From: an uncultured Rhodospirillales bacterium
GTDB lineage: Bacteria; Pseudomonadota; Alphaproteobacteria; Reyranellales; Reyranellaceae
Reading direction: 5' to 3'
Assembly (NCBI GenBank): GCA_945957125.1
Contig: CAMFJT010000036.1
Coordinates: 1 to 33,007, forward strand
DNA length: 33,007 nucleotides
Shown here: positions 16,393 to 22,970 of the stretch, piece by piece
How the letters are laid out: each line of letters opens with the position of its first letter
Numbering within the stretch: position 1 is the stretch's first letter
Translations under genes and position numbers: made by a program
The notes under the pieces: model-generated
Databases searched by the model: none
Told to the model about the DNA's origin: nothing
What the model saw: only the letters and a program-made list of their open reading frames with translations

Positions 16393-16424
16393 GCGCCGCC
16401 GGCACGGGGGCTGGCCGGCGGCGC
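16393..16424 (-). terminator. Strong hairpin between fasciclin and cytochrome b genes
   Basis: A perfect 11-bp GC-only stem (GCGCCGCCGGC / GCCGGCGGCGC) with a 10-nt loop lies in the 67-bp gap between two same-strand genes. No T-tract follows, so it is more likely an attenuator or an mRNA-stabilising hairpin than a full terminator. Confidence 0.5.
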
Positions 16425-16437
16425 GCATCGACTCCGA

Positions 16438-17019
16438 TCAGCCGGGGAGCATCACGGTGTCGACGACATGGATGACGCCGTTCGACTGGTTCACGTCGGG
16501 GATCGTGATCGTCGCAACGTCACCCTTCGCGTCGGTGATCTGCAGGCGGTTGCGGCCGGCCTCGGTCACGGTGAGCTTGCCGCCCTGCACGGTCGAGAGC
16601 GTCGCGCGGCCGCCGTTGCGCTCGACCATCGACTTGAGCTCGGCCGCCGAGAGCTTCCCCGCGACCACATGATAGGTCAGCACGCCGACAAGCGTGCTCT
16701 TGTTCTCCGGCTTGAGCAGCGTCGACACCGTGCCGTCGGGCAGCTTCTGGAAGGCGGTGTCGACCGGCGCGAACACGGTGAACGGGCCGGGCCCCTGCAG
16801 GGTGTCGACCAGGCCGGCGGCCTTCACGGCCGCGACCAGCGTGGTGTGGTCCTTCGAGTTGACGGCGTTCTGGATGATGTTCTTCGACGGGTACATCGGC
16901 GCGCCACCGACGGTGACGGTCTTCTCCATGGCGTCGGCGAGGACACCGACGGACGGCAGGGCGGCGCCGGCGACGGCGAGGCCGAGGGCGGCGAGGATGG
17001 CGGAACGGCGGATGGACAT
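16438..17019 (-). CDS. Secreted fasciclin (FAS1) domain protein
   Basis: This 193-residue protein has a signal peptide (residues 1 to about 29, with a basic MSIRRS start and a hydrophobic core ending at VLADA). One FAS1 domain follows: NIIQNAVNSKDHTTLVAAVKAAGL, the H1 motif GPFTVFAPVDTAFQKLP, YHVVAGKLSAAEL, and the H2-like NGVIHVVDTVMLP at the end. FAS1 domains mediate adhesion or protein contact in the envelope. The ATG has AGGAG seven bases upstream. A promoter-like motif (17096-17123) shared with the anti-sigma gene lies about 75 bases upstream. Pairing of a FAS1 protein with an ECF sigma and its anti-sigma is known from the SigK-RskA-MPT70/83 system of mycobacteria, so it may be a main target of the sigma factor here. 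Confidence 0.92.
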   Translation of the reverse strand: MSIRRSAILAALGLAVAGAALPSVGVLADAMEKTVTVGGAPMYPSKNIIQNAVNSKDHTTLVAAVKAAGLVDTLQGPGPFTVFAPVDTAFQKLPDGTVSTLLKPENKSTLVGVLTYHVVAGKLSAAELKSMVERNGGRATLSTVQGGKLTVTEAGRNRLQITDAKGDVATITIPDVNQSNGVIHVVDTVMLPG

Positions 17020-17043
17020 CTGGATCTCCTGACACTGCGGGTT

Positions 17044-17063
17044 TGCCGGCTCTCTGTCCGGCA
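17044..17063 (-). promoter_or_regulatory. Hairpin in the fasciclin 5' leader
   Basis: TGCCGG / CCGGCA with an 8-nt loop lies between the predicted promoter and the ribosome-binding site of the fasciclin gene. It could affect mRNA stability. The stem is only 6 bp. Confidence 0.25.
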
Positions 17064-17095
17064 GCGCCTCGATGAATTCGATTCGCGTCAGTCGA

Positions 17096-17123
17096 TACCG
17101 GTGAACCGCCGATCCGGATGCAG
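17096..17123 (-). promoter_or_regulatory. Candidate ECF-sigma promoter of the fasciclin gene
   Basis: On the minus strand the sequence reads CTGCATCC, 16 bases, then GGTATCGAC. The anti-sigma gene has the same CTGCATCC with exactly 16 bases before GGTAAAGGC (17759-17786). Bipartite sites of about 16 bp spacing are typical of ECF sigma -35/-10 elements, and the GCATCC half resembles the CCATCC I recall for mycobacterial SigK. Control by the adjacent sigma factor is inferred. Confidence 0.55.
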
Positions 17124-17151
17124 GCGGCTCGCGAGATTGCGCCGTCGGGAG

Positions 17152-17709
17152 TCAGGCCGCGAGATAGCGGACGTAGAGCAGCCCACCGCCCGGGCTCGTC
17201 ATCGGCGTATGCACGCCGCCGGCGCGACCGATCGTGAAGTCGCCCGATGTCAGCAACCGGCCATCGTGGAGGAGGTCGCCCTCCACGATCAGGCACTCCT
17301 CGATGCAATCGTGCACATGCGCTGGAACGACGGCGCCCGCTTCCATGCGCATCAGGAAGCCGCTCGGAGCGCCGCTGCTATCGCGCGTCAGCACCTTGAT
17401 CGCCAGCCCTTCGGACCATGGCTCCCACACCGCCTGATCGAAGCGGATGACGCGCAGCTCCTCGACGGCTTGGGCCGGCCGATCGAGCGTCGCCTCGATG
17501 CGGCCCCAGAGTTCGGCGGGCGGCTCGATCTCCGGAGCCGCCTCGAGCGCGATCTCGGTCAGGCGCTGTTCCCAGGAGGCGATCAGGGCATCGAGAGCCG
17601 CGTCCGGCCGGCGCTTCTCGAGGGCGGCCCTTTGCTGCGGCGACAACGCGCCCAGCGCATGGAGCATGGCTTCGAGTTCCTCCGAGGGGCAATCGGCTCG
17701 ATCTGACAT
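17152..17709 (-). CDS. Cupin-type anti-sigma factor, hybrid of RskA-like start and ChrR-like end
   Basis: This 185-residue protein should hold the adjacent ECF sigma inactive. Residues 10-76 (LEAMLHALGALSPQQRAALEKR and PPAELWGRIEATLD) resemble the cytosolic anti-sigma part of RskA/SigK-type factors. It lacks the HxxxCxxC zinc motif seen in ChrR. Residues 86-183 form a cupin of the ChrR type with His131, His133, Glu137 and His167, the spacing of the ChrR zinc ligands as I recall them. There is no membrane helix, so it is soluble, unlike RskA. It may sense an oxidant or singlet oxygen through the cupin. GGAGG lies upstream of the ATG. The gene is divergent from the sigma gene and not in one operon with it. 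Confidence 0.8.
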   Translation of the reverse strand: MSDRADCPSEELEAMLHALGALSPQQRAALEKRRPDAALDALIASWEQRLTEIALEAAPEIEPPAELWGRIEATLDRPAQAVEELRVIRFDQAVWEPWSEGLAIKVLTRDSSGAPSGFLMRMEAGAVVPAHVHDCIEECLIVEGDLLHDGRLLTSGDFTIGRAGGVHTPMTSPGGGLLYVRYLAA

Positions 17710-17758
17710 CGTTCTTCGGCCTCCATCCTTGTGGCGAGATAACCGCCTTGCCAGCCTT

Positions 17759-17786
17759 TACCGCGCGGCGGTCGCGCTGGATGCAG
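17759..17786 (-). promoter_or_regulatory. Candidate ECF-sigma promoter of the anti-sigma gene
   Basis: On the minus strand CTGCATCC, 16 bases, then GGTAAAGGC, about 50 bases before the anti-sigma ATG. It matches the site ahead of the fasciclin gene in both boxes and in spacing. This suggests the sigma factor drives its own antagonist. Confidence 0.55.
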
Positions 17787-17819
17787 CGGTCCGGCGAAAA
17801 ATATCGGGTTCCAAACCGT

Positions 17820-17876
17820 TGACACGCAAGCATACATGATGTCACGGATAGAGACATCAATTTCCTTGGCGTGTCA
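17820..17876. promoter_or_regulatory. Symmetrical four-half-site operator candidate
   Basis: Two perfect inverted repeats share one centre (17848): TGACACGC (17820-17827) with GCGTGTCA (17869-17876), and TGATGTC (17837-17843) with GACATCA (17853-17859). The three gaps between them are each exactly 9 bases. All four half-sites contain GACA or TGTC. It lies 20 bases before the sigma start codon, where a repressor or activator dimer pair could bind. Confidence 0.55.
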
Positions 17877-17895
17877 CAGATGAGGGGAGATCGAC

Positions 17896-18468
17896 ATGTC
17901 GGCGCAGGCCAGCCAACGCCCGCCCCCGCAGGAGGGAGCGGCGGACGCCGCGACTCGAGAGCTTGTCAAGCTCATCGGCGCCGCCGCGGTGGGCGACCGC
18001 AACGCGTTCCGCGCGCTCTACGACGCCACCAGCGCCAAGCTGTTCGGTATCGCCGTCTCGATGCTGCGCTCGCGCGATGCGGCGGAAGAGGTGCTGCAGG
18101 AGGCCTATCTCAGGGTCTGGTCGCGCGGAGCGACCTACGATCCGCAGCGCGGGCCGCCGCTGCCGTGGCTGGTCGGGATTCTGCGCAAGCTCGCGATCAA
18201 TCGCTTGAACCGCGATCGCGTCGTCAACGACGACATAGACGAGTATGCCGAAAGCCTCGAAGCGATAGAGCTGCCGATCGGCGACCGTATCGACGCCGTG
18301 CGATGCCTTGCTGCGCTCGGCCGCAGCCAGCGTGTCGCCGTCGTCCTCACCTACGTCCATGGCTTCACGAACGAAGAGGTGGCGCGCCGAATGAAGGTGC
18401 CTGTGGGTACCGTGAAGTCGTGGATCCGCCGCAGCGCGCTTCACCTGCGCACCCAGTTCGACGCCTGA
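17896..18468 (+). CDS. ECF-family RNA polymerase sigma factor (SigK-like)
   Basis: This 190-residue protein has sigma region 2 at about residues 40-105 (FRALYDATSAKLFGIAVSMLR, AAEEVLQEAYLRVWSRG, PLPWLVGILRKLAINRLNR) and region 4 at about 135-186 (QRVAVVLTYVHGFTNEEVARRM, VPVGTVKSWIRRS, the DNA-binding helix). It lacks region 3, as ECF sigmas do. GGGGAG lies eight bases before the ATG. The divergent neighbour encodes a cupin anti-sigma, and the fasciclin, cytochrome b and molybdoenzyme genes beyond it are the likely targets. The sequence resembles the SigK group that controls fasciclin proteins. The symmetrical palindrome just upstream may control its own expression. Confidence 0.92.
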   Translation: MSAQASQRPPPQEGAADAATRELVKLIGAAAVGDRNAFRALYDATSAKLFGIAVSMLRSRDAAEEVLQEAYLRVWSRGATYDPQRGPPLPWLVGILRKLAINRLNRDRVVNDDIDEYAESLEAIELPIGDRIDAVRCLAALGRSQRVAVVLTYVHGFTNEEVARRMKVPVGTVKSWIRRSALHLRTQFDA

Positions 18469-18498
18469 TCGGCAGATGCCTGAGGCGGAATCGGGCCG

Positions 18499-19194
18499 GT
18501 GGTGCGTGACATGAAGGCGCCCTCGAGCCGTGCGGGCTACCGCAGCCCGTTGCGCGAGCGACAGAAGGAGCAGACGCGCGACCTCATCCTCGAAACCGTT
18601 GCGGGCATTCTCGCGAAGGCCGACCTGGGTGCGGTTTCGGTAGCGGAAGTCGCGCGGGTCGCGGGCGTGACCAAGCGCACCGTGTTCCGACATTTCTCCA
18701 CACGCGAGGAGCTGCTGAAGGCGTTCTGGACCTGGCAGTTGCAGCGTTCCGGCGGTCAGCACGTGATTGCGCCACGCAACGTCGAGGCGCTGCTGGAGAC
18801 GATCCGACGGCTGTTCGACAGCCTCGATCGGGACGAGGGCGTGATCCGTGCCGTGCTGTCCGCGCCAGAGGGCCGGGAGATGCGCAAGGCGACCAACCAG
18901 GCTCGTTTCAGGATCATGGACGGCTTCCTCGCGCCGCTCGTCCCCGGTTTGGCCGACCGCGAGCGCGCCGACATGGCGGCGGGAATTGTGTCGGTGTGTA
19001 GCGTGCTGTCATGGCTGTTCATGCGCGACAACTGCGGTTTCGATGGAAAGCGCGCCGGCGAGGCGGCGTCGCTTGCCGTCGCGCTGATGATCGAGGGAGG
19101 CCAGCGCCGCTCTGCCCGGAAGCTCGTCAAGGAGAGGAAAGCAGGGCGGCCGTCCCGCTCCGCGGACACTGTCTCGCCGCGGAATGCCGGATAG
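18499..19194 (+). CDS. TetR/AcrR-family transcriptional regulator
   Basis: This 231-residue protein has a TetR DNA-binding domain at about residues 22-70: RDLILETVAGILAKADLGAVSVAEVARVAGVTKRTVFRHFSTREELLKAFW, given only as the hallmark region. The C-terminal ligand domain is not recognisable, and the last 30 residues are basic and probably disordered. The start is uncertain: GTG at 18499 has a GGCGG upstream, while an ATG at 18511 has no clear ribosome-binding site. It lies 30 bp after the sigma stop and could be co-transcribed with it. It is convergent with the MFS gene. Its target is unknown; the palindrome at 17820-17876 is one possibility. Confidence 0.88.
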   Translation: MVRDMKAPSSRAGYRSPLRERQKEQTRDLILETVAGILAKADLGAVSVAEVARVAGVTKRTVFRHFSTREELLKAFWTWQLQRSGGQHVIAPRNVEALLETIRRLFDSLDRDEGVIRAVLSAPEGREMRKATNQARFRIMDGFLAPLVPGLADRERADMAAGIVSVCSVLSWLFMRDNCGFDGKRAGEAASLAVALMIEGGQRRSARKLVKERKAGRPSRSADTVSPRNAG

Positions 19195-19204
19195 CGCTCA
19201 GCGC

Positions 19205-19224
19205 CGCCGCACCCCATTGCGGCG
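19205..19224. terminator. Hairpin between convergent TetR and MFS genes
   Basis: CGCCGCA / TGCGGCG, 7 bp, with a 6-nt loop lies in the 50-bp gap between two stop codons. No T-tract is present. Confidence 0.35.
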
Positions 19225-19244
19225 ATCGGCCAGCGCGCAGCAGC

Positions 19245-20447
19245 TCAGCCGACTCCGGGCGAGCCGGGAGCGATCGCCCGGTTTCCCACCAGCACTTCGC
19301 CTTTCCACATCCGCGCAAGCAGCAGGAGCGCCGCCAGCCCGATCACGCTGATCGCGGTCATGCCGAGAAAGGCGTGCTGGCCGAACCTCGAATAGAGCAC
19401 GCCGGCGAACTGGAAGATCACCGCCTGCGTGGCGCCCGTGCCGAGCGCGTAATAGATGCTCTGGCCGAGCGCGGTGCCGCTGCTCGGCAGGGCGCGCTGG
19501 ATGAAGGCCATGGCACCGAGATGGCAGGCGGCGAAGGTGCCGGCGTGGAGCATCTGCAGCACGACCAGCGCCGGCAGCGCCGTGGTGAAGGCCATGGCGG
19601 TCCAGCGCACGATGCCGCAAACGAGTCCGAGCCCGATCAGGCCGGTGACGCCGATCCGCTTCATCAGCCAGCCGCTGGCCATCATCAGCAGGATCTCGAC
19701 GGCGACGCTCAGGCCCCACAGCAGGCTGATCGTCACGTCGGACAGCCCGGCGCTGCGCCACGTCAGAGTGCCGAAGCTGTAGAGCACGGCATGGCTCGAC
19801 TGGCAGAAGCCGGCAGCGATCATGAACAGCATGAAGGGCCTGGAGCGGAACAGGTCGAGAATGCCGAATGGCGCGTGCTGGCCCGCGCCGCGCGCCTGCG
19901 TGCCGCCGCCCGGCAGGAGGAATGCGAGCGGTAGCAGGCAGATCACGCCCGCCCAGCCGACAAAAAGCACCGAGGGCGGACCGAAGCGGTCGACCGCCAC
20001 GCCGCAGATCAGCGTGCCGGCGATGAAGGCGACCGAGCCCCAGACGCGCAGGGTGCCGTAGACGAAGCCGCGCGCCTTGGCCTCGTTGACCAGCACGCCG
20101 TCATAGAGCGCCATGGTCGGCGACCAGACGCAGCCCCACACCAGCCCGACCAGCAGCAGCGCGAGGAACGTGTACGAAAGCTGGTAGGCGCCCATCATCA
20201 CGATGGCCGCGACGGCGAGCGCCAGCAGCATGCCTCTCAGCCGGCCGATGCGATGGGCGAGGAAGCCGATGCCCAGCACCGAGACCACGCTGACGAGCTG
20301 GCGGCTCATGAACAGCGTGCCGATCTCCGGATCGGTGATGCCGCGGTCGCGCAGCCAGACCGGCCAGTAGCTCATGAAGGCACCGGACGCGAAGAAGTAG
20401 GCTGCGCCGTAGCCGGCCAGCCGTCCCCCCTCGACGATGCGGTTCAT
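19245..20447 (-). CDS. MFS transporter, phenylpropionate-permease (HcaT)-like
   Basis: This 400-residue protein has about 12 membrane helices. The start AAYFFASGAFMSYWPVWLRDRGITDPEIGTLF is the pattern of the MFS_1-like group containing the 3-phenylpropionate/nucleoside permeases. RIGRLRGM and the FVYGTLRVWGSVAFIAGTL segment around residue 130-150 follow. A duplicated second half begins near residue 205 (RPFMLFMIAAGFCQSSHAVLYSFGTL). Import of an aromatic or aliphatic acid is the likely job. Its ATG overlaps the stop of the CoA-transferase by one base (TGATG on the minus strand), so transporter and CoA activation are coupled. Confidence 0.9.
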   Translation of the reverse strand: MNRIVEGGRLAGYGAAYFFASGAFMSYWPVWLRDRGITDPEIGTLFMSRQLVSVVSVLGIGFLAHRIGRLRGMLLALAVAAIVMMGAYQLSYTFLALLLVGLVWGCVWSPTMALYDGVLVNEAKARGFVYGTLRVWGSVAFIAGTLICGVAVDRFGPPSVLFVGWAGVICLLPLAFLLPGGGTQARGAGQHAPFGILDLFRSRPFMLFMIAAGFCQSSHAVLYSFGTLTWRSAGLSDVTISLLWGLSVAVEILLMMASGWLMKRIGVTGLIGLGLVCGIVRWTAMAFTTALPALVVLQMLHAGTFAACHLGAMAFIQRALPSSGTALGQSIYYALGTGATQAVIFQFAGVLYSRFGQHAFLGMTAISVIGLAALLLLARMWKGEVLVGNRAIAPGSPGVG

Positions 20448-21571
20448 CAGGCCGCGAACTCGCGGCGTACCTGCTCCGTATGCTGGCCGAGCTCGGGCAC
20501 GTCACCCAGCCGCTCGGGCTCGCCGTCATAGGCGGCGGCGAGCGCGGGGATCGAGATGTCGCCCTTGGCCGAGCCGAAATGCGTACGGCGAAGCTGCGGG
20601 TGCTTCGACAGCGAGGCGATGTCGCTGACCCGCGCCCAGGCGATCTGCGCGGCGTCGAGCTTGGCTGCGAGATCGGCGAAGCTCTGCTGCGCGAAGCTCT
20701 TCGACACGATCGCGTTGGTCGCGTCGCGCCGCGAATTGCGGGCGATGGCGGTGGCGTAGTCGGGGTCCTTCTCCAGCCCGGGCTTGTCGAGCACGTTGTG
20801 GCACAGCCGCTCGAACTCGCGGTCGTTCTGGATCGAGATCAGCACCGGCACCTTATCCGAGCTGGGATAGACGCCGTAGGGCGCGATGAACGGATGGGTG
20901 AGACCCAGCCGCGGCCATTCGTAGGAAGAGTAGTCCATCGCCAGAAGCGGCACGGCCATCCACTCGGCCATCGAGGAGAACAGCGAGACCTTGATGGCGC
21001 GGCCTTCCCTGGTCTTCTGCCGCGCGAGCAGCGCCTCGAGCACGGCGGCGTGGGCGAACATGCCGGTGCCGATGTCGGTCGCCGAGATGCCGACCCGGCC
21101 CGGCGCATGCTCGGTGCCGGTGATCGAGGCCAGCCCGCTCTCGGCCTGGACCAGCAGGTCGTAGGCGCGGCGGTTCTTGTACGGCCCGTGATCGCCGTAG
21201 CCCGAGACGTCGACCGTGATCAGTTCCTTGCGGGCGGCCCGCATCGCGGCCGAGCCGAAGCCCGCCCGGTCGGCGGCGCCGGGGGCGAGGTTCTGGATCA
21301 GCACGTCGGCCCTGCCGATCAGGCGGTGCAGCAGGGCGAGATCGTCGGGCCTCTTGAAATCGAGCGTGACCGACTGCTTTCCCCGGTTCAGCCAGACGAA
21401 ATAGGAAGAAAGGCCGTGCACATAGCCGTCATAGCCGCGCGCGAAATCGCCTTCGGGCCGCTCGATCTTGATCACCCGCGCACCGGCATCCGCCAGCCGT
21501 GCCGAGCAATAGGGGGCCGCCACCGCCTGCTCGACGCTCACCACCAGCAGGCCGTCCAACGCTCCGCTCAT
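20447..21571 (-). CDS. CaiB/BaiF family III CoA-transferase
   Basis: This 374-residue protein starts LDGLLVVSVEQAVAAPYCSARLADAGARVIKIERPEGD, typical of family III. LNRGKQSVTLDFK and VDVSGYGDHGPYKNRRAYDLLVQAESGL follow. ISATDIGTG holds Asp166, the expected acyl-accepting aspartate. It would move CoA between an acyl-CoA and a free carboxylate. It is slightly shorter than usual (about 390-410). The ATG at 21571 has GGGAG about 13 bases upstream, a long spacer. It is followed by the MFS gene in the same transcript. A second, different family III enzyme lies divergent, with 76 bp between the two starts. Confidence 0.9.
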   Translation of the reverse strand: MSGALDGLLVVSVEQAVAAPYCSARLADAGARVIKIERPEGDFARGYDGYVHGLSSYFVWLNRGKQSVTLDFKRPDDLALLHRLIGRADVLIQNLAPGAADRAGFGSAAMRAARKELITVDVSGYGDHGPYKNRRAYDLLVQAESGLASITGTEHAPGRVGISATDIGTGMFAHAAVLEALLARQKTREGRAIKVSLFSSMAEWMAVPLLAMDYSSYEWPRLGLTHPFIAPYGVYPSSDKVPVLISIQNDREFERLCHNVLDKPGLEKDPDYATAIARNSRRDATNAIVSKSFAQQSFADLAAKLDAAQIAWARVSDIASLSKHPQLRRTHFGSAKGDISIPALAAAYDGEPERLGDVPELGQHTEQVRREFAA

Positions 21572-21647
21572 TTCGCACAGTGCTCCCTTTGAACGCGGCA
21601 ACATATGCCATAGTGCGGATAGAACAAGACACGTGACGAGGAGCGAG

Positions 21648-22853
21648 ATGCCGGGACCGTTGGCAGGAGTGAAGGTGATCGATCTGACGGCCGTGCTGCT
21701 GGGGCCGTTCGCCACACAGCATCTGGCCGACATGGGTGCCGACGTGATCAAGGTCGAGCCGCCGGAGGGCGACCTGCTGCGCCTGTCGGGCGGCTCGATG
21801 GGCCGCGACAAGAGCATGGGGCCGATCTACATGGCGGCCAACCGCAACAAGCGCTCGCTCTGCCTCGACCTCAAGAAGCCGGCGGCGGTCGCGGTGCTGA
21901 AGGACCTGGTCAAGGGTGCCGACCTCTTCATCCACAACAGCCGCCCGTCGGCGATCGAGCGGCTCGGGCTGGGCTACGAGGACCTCAAGAAGGTCAATCC
22001 CTCGATCGTCTATGCCTACTCGCTGGGCTACGCGCGCAAGGGACCGTACGGGCACAAGCCGGCCTTCGACGACCTGGTGCAGGGCGTGTCCGGCGCCGCC
22101 TCGCTGCAGAGCCGGGTCGACGGCGAGGCGCCGAAATTCATGCCGAGCCTGATCGCCGACAAGACCACCGGCCTGCATCTCTGCATCGCCGTGCTGGGCG
22201 CGCTGTACCATCGCAAATGCACCGGCGAGGGGCAGATGATCGAGGTGCCGATGCTCGAGACGCTGGCCTCGTTCTGGCTGACCGAGCACCTGTTCGGCGA
22301 GACATGGACTCCCGGCCGCGGCTCGATGGGCTACGACCGCATCATCAACAAGTTCCGCCATCCGTTCCAGACCAGCGACGGCTATATCTGCGCGCTGCCC
22401 TACACCGACGCGCACTGGGTGCGGTTCTTCGAGATCGTCGAACGCCCCGATCTCGCCAGGGATCCGCGCTTCTGCGATCGCACGGTGCGGCCCAAGCACT
22501 TCAGCGAGCTCTACCAGGTGCTCGATTCCCTGATGAGGCACCGCAAGACGCAGGAATGGCTCGACGCCTTCGACGAGGCCGACATACCGGCGATGCCGGT
22601 GCGCACCCTCGAGGGCCTGTTCGACGACCCGCACCTCAAGGCGACCGGCTTCTTCACCGAGCGCGAGCATCCGACCGAGGGACCGATCACGACCTTTGCC
22701 AGTCCGCTCGACTTCGAGAAGACCAAGGTCGAGTTCCGCCGCCACGCCCCTCGCATCGGCGAGGACGGCGTCAACGTCCTGCGCGAGGCCGGCCTGAGCG
22801 ATGACGCGATCGACAAGCTCAGGACCGAAAGGGCGTTGATCGTTCCTTCGTGA
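21648..22853 (+). CDS. CaiB/BaiF family III CoA-transferase
   Basis: This 401-residue protein starts PLAGVKVIDLTAVLLGPFATQHLADMGADVIKVEPPEGD. NRNKRSLCLDLKKP, SLGYARKGPYGHKPAFDDLVQG and SLIADKTTGLH follow; the last carries the catalytic Asp. The C-terminal part (LPYTDAHWVRFFEIVERPDL and GFFTEREHPTEGP) is standard. The start ATG at 21648 is preceded by GAGGAG; a GTG 15 bases earlier is less likely. It is divergent from the other CoA-transferase, to which it is only distantly similar. The two may act on different acids of one pathway or give alternative routes. Two inverted repeats follow the stop. Confidence 0.92.
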   Translation: MPGPLAGVKVIDLTAVLLGPFATQHLADMGADVIKVEPPEGDLLRLSGGSMGRDKSMGPIYMAANRNKRSLCLDLKKPAAVAVLKDLVKGADLFIHNSRPSAIERLGLGYEDLKKVNPSIVYAYSLGYARKGPYGHKPAFDDLVQGVSGAASLQSRVDGEAPKFMPSLIADKTTGLHLCIAVLGALYHRKCTGEGQMIEVPMLETLASFWLTEHLFGETWTPGRGSMGYDRIINKFRHPFQTSDGYICALPYTDAHWVRFFEIVERPDLARDPRFCDRTVRPKHFSELYQVLDSLMRHRKTQEWLDAFDEADIPAMPVRTLEGLFDDPHLKATGFFTEREHPTEGPITTFASPLDFEKTKVEFRRHAPRIGEDGVNVLREAGLSDDAIDKLRTERALIVPS

Positions 22854-22890
22854 CTTGGGCGCGGCCGCGACACCGCACGACTCGCACTCT

Positions 22891-22916
22891 CGTTGTGTGG
22901 CGATCGCCACAGAACG
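22891..22916. promoter_or_regulatory. 26-bp palindrome, operator candidate
   Basis: The core TGTGGCGATCGCCACA (22896-22911) is a perfect 16-bp palindrome. One mismatched pair follows on each side, and then CGTT / AACG match again, making 12 of 13 pairs. It lies 55 bases before the start of the I78-domain gene and 37 bases after the CoA-transferase stop. The symmetry suggests a dimeric DNA-binding protein. Confidence 0.55.
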
Positions 22917-22956
22917 ATGCAACCGGACGGCGTAGGAGAGAGCCGTCTGGTTGCAT
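22917..22956 (+). promoter_or_regulatory. 15-bp stem-loop in the leader of the I78-domain gene
   Basis: Arms ATGCAACCGGACGGC (22917-22931) and GCCGTCTGGTTGCAT (22942-22956) pair over 15 bp, with a G-U pair at one position in RNA and a 10-nt loop. It directly abuts the 26-bp palindrome and ends next to the GAAGGAG ribosome-binding site. It may terminate the CoA-transferase transcript or control the next gene. No T-tract follows. Confidence 0.5.
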
Positions 22957-22970
22957 GAAGGAGAGAAGCG

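Noticed and set aside
22899..22908. GCGATCGC in the palindrome as a cyanobacterial HIP1 site
   Set aside because: Nothing else suggests a cyanobacterium; the symmetry extends to 26 bp and is better explained as an operator.
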